From the NCBI GenBank assembly GCA_016783145.1, contig JADHXD010000002.1, positions 1 to 64,000 of the forward strand: 64,000 bases of DNA, written 5' to 3'. Positions 37,636 through 45,353 of the stretch are shown here, piece after piece. This DNA comes from Anaerolineae bacterium (GTDB lineage: Bacteria; Chloroflexota; Anaerolineae; JAFGEY01). Position 1 is the stretch's first letter. The number at the start of each line of letters is the position of its first letter. A model generated the notes under the pieces. It was given only the letters and a program-made list of their open reading frames with translations, did not search any database and was not told where the DNA came from. The position numbers and the translations under genes were made by a program.

Positions 37636-37697
37636 CTTGTCTGCCTTTGCGCGAGAACGGGACACTCGAAACCAAGTCAAGCTGTGCATCTATCTGC

Positions 37698-37726
37698 ATT
37701 CTAGCATAAAACTGGTTGGAAATCAA
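37698..37726 (-). promoter_or_regulatory. Sigma70 promoter before the rhodanese lipoprotein
   Basis: The minus strand reads TTGATT, a 17-bp spacer and TAGAAT in the 150-bp gap after the NapH-like gene. It makes the rhodanese/methyltransferase/HTH genes a separate unit. Transcription would start near 37691, leaving almost no leader for the ORF-track ATG at 37689. Confidence 0.65.
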
Positions 37727-37789
37727 GTCTTTCGGCAGTCTTTGGTGCAGATCATCCGTTAGTCATAGTTCATGAGTTGATTACAGAGT

Positions 37790-38740
37790 TCAGTGCGCTT
37801 TTATGTCAACGCATGAGACCGGACATACCTCCACACACTCCATACAGCGGATACATTCCCCCGGATTCGCGTCCTCATAGATACGAATGTCCACCGGGCA
37901 CACCTGCTGGCAGCGGTTGCATTGGCTGCACACATCCCGCCGCACGGACATCTGCAAAGTGCTCCACCGGTTCAAGTAGGACCAGAGCGTGCCCAGCGGA
38001 CAGATCCACCGGCAGAAGGGCCGTCGGGTCGCCATCATCCACGCCAGAAAGGCCAAGAGAACGGCGGCCTTGAGCCAGAAAAAGCTGCCGACCAAGTCCC
38101 TCAGGCTCGGCTCTAGCATCACCTGTGGGATGCCTCCCTCCAGCATCCCGGCGGGGCACAGCTTGCAGAACCAGGGCTCCAGCGAGACAAGAGGAAGCAA
38201 GACAACCACGCCGAACAGTGCAAAGAGCCGACTAGAACCCAAGAAAGCGTAGAGAACAAAGCCAGCAGTGAGGTACAAGGCAAACCAGAACGGGGTGAGT
38301 GCAAGAGGCTGCAGCACGGCGTATGCGCCCGCCGCGTAGAGCAAGGTGGAGGGGACAAGCCACCTCCATCCTGCTCGCCTGCGAGGACGCACATGCCATT
38401 TGGGGACAGGTAGCCTGTGAAGCAGCTCCTGAAGCCAGCCAAAAGGGCAGAACCAGCCACATGCAAGTCGCCCTCCCAGTGCTCCAGCCAGTCCTATCAC
38501 GCCAAGCACATACCACGGGACCTGTCTGAGCCCCACAAAGTGCTGGATCGAACCGATCGGACACGCCGTCACCGCCAGCGGGCATGCGTAGCAGTTGAGA
38601 GCCAGACAGGGAATGGCCTTGGTGACCTGCTGAGTGACCCCGGAGTTCAGAGTGAGTGTAGACGCAAGCTGAACCCAGGATCGCAGCCGGAGCACACGCA
38701 CCCAAAACCGTGGATCGCTTTGCCCTTTGACCTCGCTCAC
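37790..38740 (-). CDS. NapH/NosR-like polyferredoxin membrane protein
   Basis: 316 residues with about five membrane segments. Two cytoplasmic CxxxCP turns (CGWFCPFG and CRWICPLG) precede a C-terminal pair of [4Fe-4S] sites (CSQCNRCQQVCP and CIRCMECVEVCP). An extra N-terminal cysteine set (CLALNCYACPLAVTACP) is present. NapH/NosR/MauN-type proteins carry electrons from the membrane pool. The start is GTG 38740 with GGAGAG 5 bp upstream. It directly follows the candidate selenoprotein gene, and I recall the CD1871A/CD1871 pairing in clostridia as the same arrangement. Confidence 0.87.
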   Translation of the reverse strand: MSEVKGQSDPRFWVRVLRLRSWVQLASTLTLNSGVTQQVTKAIPCLALNCYACPLAVTACPIGSIQHFVGLRQVPWYVLGVIGLAGALGGRLACGWFCPFGWLQELLHRLPVPKWHVRPRRRAGWRWLVPSTLLYAAGAYAVLQPLALTPFWFALYLTAGFVLYAFLGSSRLFALFGVVVLLPLVSLEPWFCKLCPAGMLEGGIPQVMLEPSLRDLVGSFFWLKAAVLLAFLAWMMATRRPFCRWICPLGTLWSYLNRWSTLQMSVRRDVCSQCNRCQQVCPVDIRIYEDANPGECIRCMECVEVCPVSCVDIKAH

Positions 38741-38837
38741 GACATCTCTCCAAGCTGAGACCCAGATCTCGGTTCTGTCCGCTGCTGGCTCGCGGGTGTG
38801 TCGCGCTGGGCCAAGGGCATCAGAGTATGCAACACAG

Positions 38838-38878
38838 GATTCCCGGATGGCCTACCCGAGGCCCATACACGAGAATCA
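38838..38878 (-). promoter_or_regulatory. Candidate bacterial SECIS hairpin
   Basis: Immediately after the in-frame UGA the minus-strand RNA can pair GAUUC with GAAUC as a lower stem and AUGGGCC with GGCCAU as an upper stem (one bulged G). A 7-nt loop UCGGGUA begins 16 nt after the UGA, in the 16-37 nt range known for bacterial SECIS elements. The loop is G-rich, but its first base is U. Folding was done by eye. Confidence 0.5.
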
Positions 38879-38998
38879 AAGCAAGAGCGCGTTGATCAGG
38901 ACCTGCCGCCACTGTTCCACAAGCAGCCCAGCCAACAGCGCCCCCACAGCCAGGAGGACGATCACTCGATTGATGGTACGCAATCGATCACTGTCCAT
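38852..38998 (-). CDS. Candidate selenoprotein: CD1871A-type membrane protein with UxxC
   Basis: Not in the ORF track. From ATG 38998 (GGGGAGG upstream) a single-helix protein of 48 codons is read: an N-terminal hydrophobic helix (VIVLLAVGALLAGLLV), then VLINALLL, TGA (codon 41), FSCMGLG and TAG. The C-terminal pattern VLxxAxxx-[C]xxC-xGxG matches my memory of the CD1871A CXXC family, whose end reads like CLECIGIG. The TGA replaces the first Cys, as in selenocysteine UxxC redox motifs. The next gene is a NapH-like Fe-S protein, the family's usual partner. If not read through, it is a 40-aa peptide lacking the motif. The Sec genes are not in the window. Confidence 0.65.
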
Positions 38999-39007
38999 GG
39001 TCCTCCC

Positions 39008-40108
39008 CTACGAGATAAACTGAAGCTCTCTGGGAAAGGTCGTCAGGCACTCCGACCCGCCCTCTCGGACGACGACATCGTCCTCGATGCGCACCCCACC
39101 TACTCCGGGCACATAGACGCCAGGCTCGACGGTGAACGCCATACCTGGCTCCAACGGCAGAGTATTCCCCTCGACGATGTATGGAGGCTCGTGCGTTTCG
39201 ATGCCCAGGCCGTGACCGGTGCGGTGGATAAAGTACTCGCCGTATCCCGCAACAGCGATGACCTGGCGTGCCGCGCGGTCCACCTGCTGCGCCGTGACAC
39301 CAGGTCGGATCGCTGCCTTGCCCTCCGCGTTTGCATACTGCACCACGTTGTACATCTTGACCAGCGCGCCGCCTACCTCGCCCAAGGCAAAGGTGCGCGT
39401 GATATCGGACAGGTATCCATCGTGATACACGCCGCAGTCGATCGTCAACAGCTCACCGGCACAGGTCTGCCGATCTGAAGGCCCTCTGTGGGGATCGGCT
39501 CCGTTTGGCCCAGAGACGACGATGACGAACGCGATGCGATCCGCGCCTGTTCTCATCAGCTCCTGTGCCAAGCGATCCGCGATCTGGCGCTCGGTAAGCC
39601 CGATGAGAGGCCGGGAGATCAAGGATCGCAAGCCTTGCTCCGTGATCTCGATCGCGCCGCGCATGGCCTCGACTTCTTGTGCATCCTTGATAAGCCGCAG
39701 GCCAGGCAGGGCTTCCTCCAGTGAGACAATGCACACGCCGGGCGCTGCGGCCTCCAGAAAGCGCAGTTCCAGCACTCGCATATGCAGGTGTTCGACCGCA
39801 CATCGTTTTCCATCCAGACCCAGTGCTTGGGCAGCCTGCGCGAATGCGGATGCGGGGCCTTCGTCGTCAGAGTATGGGTAGAGCTCGATGTTCTCGCCTG
39901 CCATCGCCGCCGCGCGCCCCTTCTCCAAGAGAGGAAGCACCACCGCCGGACGACCACCTAGAGGGAAGAAGGCGACTATGGGACGTTCGGACATAAACAG
40001 GGTCAAACCACTGAGGTAGCGCAGGTTGGGGCCGGGTACCAGGGCCACGCAATCCAGTCCGGAAGAAAGCTGTCGCTCTGCCAGTCGCAGCATCCGACTT
40101 TTCTGCAT
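39008..40108 (-). CDS. M24-family Xaa-Pro aminopeptidase-like metallopeptidase
   Basis: 366 residues. The two-metal site is complete: Asp in LTIDCG, Asp in SDITRTF, His in HRTGHGLG, Glu in FTVEPGVY and Glu in GVRIEDD. The N-terminal creatinase-like domain fits PepP/PepQ-type prolidases. Cytosolic. It lies 9 bp before the candidate selenoprotein and could share its transcript. Confidence 0.9.
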   Translation of the reverse strand: MQKSRMLRLAERQLSSGLDCVALVPGPNLRYLSGLTLFMSERPIVAFFPLGGRPAVVLPLLEKGRAAAMAGENIELYPYSDDEGPASAFAQAAQALGLDGKRCAVEHLHMRVLELRFLEAAAPGVCIVSLEEALPGLRLIKDAQEVEAMRGAIEITEQGLRSLISRPLIGLTERQIADRLAQELMRTGADRIAFVIVVSGPNGADPHRGPSDRQTCAGELLTIDCGVYHDGYLSDITRTFALGEVGGALVKMYNVVQYANAEGKAAIRPGVTAQQVDRAARQVIAVAGYGEYFIHRTGHGLGIETHEPPYIVEGNTLPLEPGMAFTVEPGVYVPGVGGVRIEDDVVVREGGSECLTTFPRELQFIS

Positions 40109-40165
40109 TGTTTGCCTCCGCGCTCAACAAGGGATACGGTCTCGGCATGCGCGCCTCAACGAGTG

Positions 40166-41410
40166 TCAGCGTCCGATCAACGGTGTCAGAAACGTGGGAA
40201 GGCACCCGTCCTTCTTTGGTGGAGGCTCCGGCTCTTCCGGAGGAGGCTCTGGAGGCTCGTCTCCCTGGACCCTTCTGAGGGCATGCTCTGCTTGGGCGCG
40301 TCCAGCCCCCTGTGCATTCTGGTCCTGGCCCAGGTTCAGGGCGGTCGCCAGCAACGCCTCCTTGACCTGTACCGGTGTCAGCCCGGGAACTGCTTGCAGC
40401 AGCAGGGCGGCCACGCCTGCGGCATGTGGGGTAGCCATGCTCGTCCCGGACGCGGCAGTATATCGCTCGTCGACCGGTCCCCCCATGCTCGTTCCAGCGG
40501 CGCGTGCAGCGACAATATCGGTCCCAGGAAAACAGATATCTGGCTTGGGCCGTCCGTCTGCCGTGGGTCCTCGTGAAGAAAAGCTGGCGACGCCATCTTC
40601 GCGCGTGACCGCTCCGACTGTGATCGCATCGGCAGCCGCCCCGGGTGAACCGATCGTCCGAGACCCTGGCCCTGCGTTGCCAGCAGCCACACAGACCACG
40701 ATCCCCCGAGCTACAGCCGCGTTGCAGGTCAGCGATAGGGCATCCTGGCCGTCGCTCGATCCCGATCCGCCCAGCGAGAGGTTGATCACCTGAACGCTCT
40801 GCTCCACGGCCCACTCTACGCCAGCCATCACCCCGCTCATCGAACCAGAGCCATTCCGGTCCAAAGTCCGAGCGATGAACAGGGTGGCCTCAGGCGCAGC
40901 GCCCTGGTACCTTCCGCCCTGTGCCGCACCGCTTCCGGCCGCAGTACTAGCCACGTGCGTGCCATGTCCGTTTTCGTCGCCATAGTCACCGCCGACAAAG
41001 CTCGCCCCGGCCACAATACGCCCTGCGAAATCGGGGTGTGCTGGGTCTATGCCAGTGTCCACAATGGCGATCTTAATCCCCGTACCCCGGTAGCCTGCCG
41101 CCCACACTGCCGGAACCTGGATCTGGGGTAGAGACCGGTCCAGGCAGGTGTGGATCTCTTCATCGTACCAGATGTACTCGATACTCTCGTCATCGGTCAG
41201 ATCCAGGATGTCCGTCCCGCGCGCTATCGTCGCCACGGTCGGTGTTAGCTTGTACACGTACCTCGCTTCGATGCCCTCGGCTACCGTCTGCGAACGCATT
41301 GCATCTGGCCCGTACTTGATGATCACTGGAACCGGCGGAACGGCCGCCTCCAGTGCGTGAGGCTCGCGAAGCCTGGACAGAAGGTCTGGTGCTAGCTTGC
41401 TTTCATCCAT
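40166..41410 (-). CDS. S8 subtilisin-like serine protease
   Basis: 414 residues. The triad is Asp in IAIVDTGID, His in NGHGTHVAST and Ser in SGTSMATPHAAG. The first roughly 110 residues form an I9-like prodomain (VPVIIKYGPDAM..., IEYIWYDEEIHT). A Pro/Glu-rich C-terminal linker ends in CLPTF. There is no signal peptide, so it is probably intracellular or exported in another way. The upstream 105-aa protein, overlapping by 19 bp, looks like a separate prodomain. Confidence 0.92.
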   Translation of the reverse strand: MDESKLAPDLLSRLREPHALEAAVPPVPVIIKYGPDAMRSQTVAEGIEARYVYKLTPTVATIARGTDILDLTDDESIEYIWYDEEIHTCLDRSLPQIQVPAVWAAGYRGTGIKIAIVDTGIDPAHPDFAGRIVAGASFVGGDYGDENGHGTHVASTAAGSGAAQGGRYQGAAPEATLFIARTLDRNGSGSMSGVMAGVEWAVEQSVQVINLSLGGSGSSDGQDALSLTCNAAVARGIVVCVAAGNAGPGSRTIGSPGAAADAITVGAVTREDGVASFSSRGPTADGRPKPDICFPGTDIVAARAAGTSMGGPVDERYTAASGTSMATPHAAGVAALLLQAVPGLTPVQVKEALLATALNLGQDQNAQGAGRAQAEHALRRVQGDEPPEPPPEEPEPPPKKDGCLPTFLTPLIGR

Positions 41411-41709
41411 TGATCGTCCTTCCTTTCTACGGCCTTGTCTGCTGGGTTGCTGTCAACCCCCATCGTCGTGATCGTTTGGTCCAGCTCCACCCTGGCCACC
41501 CATGGCTCTTCCAGCACATTGAGCACATCTTGGGCCAGTCCGCTGGCAGCAATGGTGTTGGTCAGACGAAAAGCACGGGCGACGGACAGCCCGCAGCTCT
41601 CTACTCCCTCAACGTGCTGGTCCGCAGCGTCGAGGGTGTGCACAATGACTGACACCCTCGCGCACGGGTCCTCCCTCCACATCCGCATCAAGTCTTCTCT
41701 CGCCTTCAT
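41392..41709 (-). CDS. Stand-alone I9-like protein upstream of the subtilase
   Basis: 105 residues from ATG 41709 (GGGAGG 5 bp upstream; the ORF track starts eight codons earlier at a GTG). The segment VSVIVHTLDAA..., then VARAFRLTNTIAASGLAQDVL and VARVELDQTI, mirrors the subtilase's own prodomain (VPVIIKYG..., YKLTPTVATIARGTDIL, IEYIWYDEEI). Its stop overlaps the protease start by 19 bp. I infer a separately made prodomain-like inhibitor or folding helper. Confidence 0.6.
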   Translation of the reverse strand: MKAREDLMRMWREDPCARVSVIVHTLDAADQHVEGVESCGLSVARAFRLTNTIAASGLAQDVLNVLEEPWVARVELDQTITTMGVDSNPADKAVERKDDQWMKAS

Positions 41710-41872
41710 CCATGCCTCCCGCTCAGAGCGCACCTCAGCAGCGCACGTGGAACACCCCTGGCTGCACGTGGTACGAGCCCCTTCGACTCGCCGCCGGAGC
41801 GCTCATCAAGCACAGCTTCATCATACCACACCCGAGGCACGCGGTCAAGGCTTCGGCGGCCCCAATCTCCGC

Positions 41873-41950
41873 TTGCCCTCCGCCAAGATTTCGGGTAGAA
41901 TATTCGCCGTGCAGGGGCGCATTTGCGTCTGGCAGGATTTGTGTTAGAAT
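41873..41950 (+). promoter_or_regulatory. Two tandem sigma70 promoters before the large glycosidase gene
   Basis: P1 is TTGCCC-17-TAGAAT (41873-41901) and P2 is TTGCGT-16-TAGAAT (41923-41950). Both lead into a leader of about 140 bp before ATG 42095. Of the wider gap 41710-42094, nothing else stands out. Confidence 0.55.
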
Positions 41951-42094
41951 ACGCCCCACTCTCGGAGGAGAAGACACCAGGGATTCCTGTGCACCATGGT
42001 GAAGGCCCAAGGCATTTTTCTGCTGCGCCCGGCTTTCGTCCGTGGATAGCAACGCAACTGGGCGCGTTAGTTGGAAAGGAGTAGTGGAATACTT

Positions 42095-45000
42095 ATGAGT
42101 ATTGAAGAAGCGAACCCTGGACCCCGACGTAGGTTTTGGAGAGGTCCTGCTGGGGGTCTGCTGATCAATCTGATTCTGATCGCTGCGATCGTGCTCAGCG
42201 TTCTCTGGTTGCCGCCTTTGTCCCTCAGCAAGCGTCTCCTGGAGGGCGACTATGTCACTTTGGGCGAGGAAGCGTGGTCCGTTACCGATGCCGACGGCAC
42301 GCAGTTCACCGTCTTGCCTGAGGGACTGCGTGGAAGCGTAAAGGCCAAGCTGACGTCTGTTCCGAGAGCCAGTTTTCTCGAGGGAACGGCAGGAGAAGAC
42401 CTGATCGCTGCCGCAGAAAGCAAGCCTAGCTACCTTGACATAAAAAGCCCCTTGTATCGCATCTCGCTGCGTGGTGAGCTGCCGACAGCGGCGCTCATAT
42501 CGATTCCGATCCCTAACGATGCCCAGCCATACGAAATACTGGATATGTACGCCTGGAGTGGCGCTGGATGGCAGTGGTTGCCCAGCCAGGTCATCGGTCA
42601 AGAGGATGTGATCATCGCCGAGCTAGACAATGTGCCCGAGCAGATGGACTTTGTTGTTGCCCAAACGCTCCTTCTGCCTCCGGTTGTGTCGGCTGACCTG
42701 ACTGGCACCGTCGCGCCGGACGAGGCCAGCGGCATCGTTTCCGAGCTGAACCCACGTCTCCTGACTCTGGGTGATGGGGGTCAGATCATCGGCGCGGCCT
42801 CGATCGACATTGGGCCAGGCTCATCCTTTGCTATAGTGCCCATACTGTCCGACCTGATGCCCGACGGCACGATCCGAAATGACCTTGTGGACAACGTGCT
42901 GGCGGATGACGCTGCGCAGCAAGCGCATATCGATGCCATCCTGAACGCCGTCAGTACCTACGGCTACCAGGGCATTGAGGTCGACTACCGCGCGATCGAC
43001 CTGGGGTTGAGGGACCGGTTCAGTGCTTTTGTCTCTCAGCTCGCTGACCGGCTCCACGAGCAGGGCAAGATCCTCAACGTACGCGTAGAACTTCCTCGCC
43101 AGGTTTCTTTTGATCAATGGGACACAGGCGTCTTTGACTGGCGCAGACTCGGTCAGTCGGTCGATGGCATCAAGGTGCCAGGCATCCTCGATCCGCAGGC
43201 CTACGTGCAGGACGGAAAGATGGATCAGCTTGTCCGCTGGGCCATCAGCCAGGTCAGTCGCCAGCAAGTGCAGTTCGTTCTCTCCACACGGAGCATCGAC
43301 TTCCGCGGCAACAATCCCTCGTTCGTGACCTACGTCGAGGCGATGGAGCCGTTCACCGATGTCTCAGTGGAGGGAGCGCGCGAGATCGTGGATGTAGAGG
43401 AACGAGTGGTCTTTAGCCTCAGCGCAGGACCGGGAAGCACTGGCATTATGTACGACGAAGGCGCTCAGATCTACTGGTTTCGCTACCAAGACGACAAGAA
43501 CGAAGAGCACACGGTGTGGCTGGAGAACTCGGCCAGCATCGCCCACAAGCTGCGCTTGCTGGCTCGCTACAACTTGCGCGGCATAGCATTCGATCACCTG
43601 CTGGACGAAGGCAACGACGAGCAGGTCCTAGAGGTCGTCCGCCAGTTCCATACGCAGACCATTCCTACCATTCCCGACCAGTTCGCCGTGGTGTGGACGG
43701 TTATGGACTGGACGGGCGGCAGAGTGGACAACCTGACCACCCCTCTCAGCGACCCGCGTTTGGTGTGGGTCGCTCCTGGGGTTGCAGGCGAATACACGGT
43801 CGTCGCGGCACTGTCGTCCGATGGCGGCAAAACAGCAGTCGTCCAGGGACAAGCGATGGTCGAGGTGGGACAGCCTCCAACGCCAACACCCACGCCAGAG
43901 CCCACCAAGGAAGCTCAGCCCACTCCTACGCCTGAGCCTACGCCCACACCGGAAGCAGTCGCCAAGACCGACTCCGAAGCGACGGTCACCAACAACGTGC
44001 TCAATCTGAGGGCCGGTCCGGGCACCAACTATGCTGTGGTCGGGCAAGTGCAGAGAAACGACGTGCTCAAGATCCTGGGCAAGAACCCCGAGGGAACTTG
44101 GGTCAAGATCGCTGCGCCCGATGGCGCCGAGGCTTGGGTGATCCTGACCTACGTTGACGTGAATGTGCCTCTGGCTGACGTGAGCGTAGCAGAAGTGCCC
44201 GCTGTTCCGACCCCAGCCCCCCAGCCAACCAGGGCGGCCCAGCCGGCTGCCCCTGCGCCCCGCAACACGGGCTTTGGCTACGGGGTACAAGCCCACGAAG
44301 ACACAGCGCGGGTGACACAGGCGATCAACGACCTGGGCTTTGGCTGGCTCAAGCAGCAGGTCCGCTGGGAACACAACGAGGGCCGCAAAGGCGAGTACGG
44401 GTTTGGCGGCCTTGACAACCTGGTAAACACCGCCCGTGGCGGCGGCGTCAAGGTGCTGTTCAGTGTGCTTGCCGCCCCGGGTTGGGCGCGCAGTGGCAAG
44501 TCTGGCATTGGCCCGCCCGACAACTACCAGGACTTTTACGACTTTATGGGCGCGATGGCCGCGCACTTTAAGGGACGCGTCGGCGCCTATGAGATCTGGA
44601 ACGAGCAGAACCTGAAGCGCGAGTGGGAAGGTGCGCCGCTCAGTGCGTCGGACTATGTCCGGCTGCTCAAGGGCGCATACCAGGCCATCAAGGCGGCGGA
44701 CCCCAACGCTGTCGTCGTCAGTGGTGCACCAACGCCGACTGGCATTAACGACGGGAGTTGGGCCATCGATGACCGGAGCTACCTCCAGCAGATGTATAAC
44801 GCTGGGCTCAAATACTACTGCGATGCCGTTGGCGCACACCCGAGCGGCTATGCCAATCCGCCGGACGTCTACTATACGGGTGGAGACTTTGATCCGGGCC
44901 GGGGGTACGATGACCACCCCAGTTTCTTCTTCCGGAACACGATGGAGGACTACTACCGGATCATGGCGGCCAATGGCGACGGTGGGAAACGCATTTGGGC

Positions 45001-45277
45001 CACTGAGTTTGGTTGGCCGACGACCTCAGGGATGGGCGTTTCGGCGAGCTCAGGCTACGAGTTCGCGGCGGACATCAACGAGCAGCAGCAGGCCGACTAC
45101 ATCGTACGTGCCTACACGTGGTCCCGCAACTGGGGTCATGCCGGGGTGATGTTCCTTTGGAACCTCAACTTCTGGCCTGTGGCTGGTTCAGCAAACGAGA
45201 TGGCCAAGTACGGCATCGTGCGTGGCGACTGGTCGCCGCGACCAGCGTACACCGCCCTCAAGAACATGCCCAAGTAG
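42095..45277 (+). CDS. Membrane-anchored GH18-like / SH3b / cellulase-like glycosidase
   Basis: About 1060 residues. An N-terminal helix anchor (LINLILIAAIVLSVLWL) is followed by a GH18-like domain (about 200-530), a PT-rich linker, an SH3b domain (VLNLRAGPGTNYAVVG), a second linker and a C-terminal TIM-barrel glycosidase. In the GH18-like part the DxxDxDxE motif reads GYQGIEVDYRA, with the catalytic Glu missing, so that part may only bind. The C-terminal part has an acid/base Glu in YEIWNEQNL and a nucleophile Glu in IWATEFGWPT. I use ATG 42095 rather than TTG 42071. Cell-surface carbohydrate work is likely. Confidence 0.82.
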   Translation: MSIEEANPGPRRRFWRGPAGGLLINLILIAAIVLSVLWLPPLSLSKRLLEGDYVTLGEEAWSVTDADGTQFTVLPEGLRGSVKAKLTSVPRASFLEGTAGEDLIAAAESKPSYLDIKSPLYRISLRGELPTAALISIPIPNDAQPYEILDMYAWSGAGWQWLPSQVIGQEDVIIAELDNVPEQMDFVVAQTLLLPPVVSADLTGTVAPDEASGIVSELNPRLLTLGDGGQIIGAASIDIGPGSSFAIVPILSDLMPDGTIRNDLVDNVLADDAAQQAHIDAILNAVSTYGYQGIEVDYRAIDLGLRDRFSAFVSQLADRLHEQGKILNVRVELPRQVSFDQWDTGVFDWRRLGQSVDGIKVPGILDPQAYVQDGKMDQLVRWAISQVSRQQVQFVLSTRSIDFRGNNPSFVTYVEAMEPFTDVSVEGAREIVDVEERVVFSLSAGPGSTGIMYDEGAQIYWFRYQDDKNEEHTVWLENSASIAHKLRLLARYNLRGIAFDHLLDEGNDEQVLEVVRQFHTQTIPTIPDQFAVVWTVMDWTGGRVDNLTTPLSDPRLVWVAPGVAGEYTVVAALSSDGGKTAVVQGQAMVEVGQPPTPTPTPEPTKEAQPTPTPEPTPTPEAVAKTDSEATVTNNVLNLRAGPGTNYAVVGQVQRNDVLKILGKNPEGTWVKIAAPDGAEAWVILTYVDVNVPLADVSVAEVPAVPTPAPQPTRAAQPAAPAPRNTGFGYGVQAHEDTARVTQAINDLGFGWLKQQVRWEHNEGRKGEYGFGGLDNLVNTARGGGVKVLFSVLAAPGWARSGKSGIGPPDNYQDFYDFMGAMAAHFKGRVGAYEIWNEQNLKREWEGAPLSASDYVRLLKGAYQAIKAADPNAVVVSGAPTPTGINDGSWAIDDRSYLQQMYNAGLKYYCDAVGAHPSGYANPPDVYYTGGDFDPGRGYDDHPSFFFRNTMEDYYRIMAANGDGGKRIWATEFGWPTTSGMGVSASSGYEFAADINEQQQADYIVRAYTWSRNWGHAGVMFLWNLNFWPVAGSANEMAKYGIVRGDWSPRPAYTALKNMPK

Positions 45278-45294
45278 GCATTCATCACACCAAC

Positions 45295-45333
45295 CACAGA
45301 GGAGCACGGACAGACAGTTCGTGCTCCTCTGTG
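45295..45333 (+). terminator. 14-bp perfect hairpin between the glycosidase genes
   Basis: CACAGAGGAGCACG and CGTGCTCCTCTGTG form a perfect 14-bp stem around GACAGACAGTT, 17 bp after the stop. There is no U run, so it may be a terminator, a partial attenuator or an mRNA-stability element. Confidence 0.6.
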
Positions 45334-45353
45334 TACTGCTTGAGGTCAGACGT

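Noticed and set aside
38727-39023. 98-aa plus-strand ORF over the candidate selenoprotein
   Set aside because: No ribosome site or domain; the minus-strand frame explains the sequence better.
43628-44917. 429-aa minus-strand ORF
   Set aside because: Antisense shadow of the glycosidase; no domain motifs.
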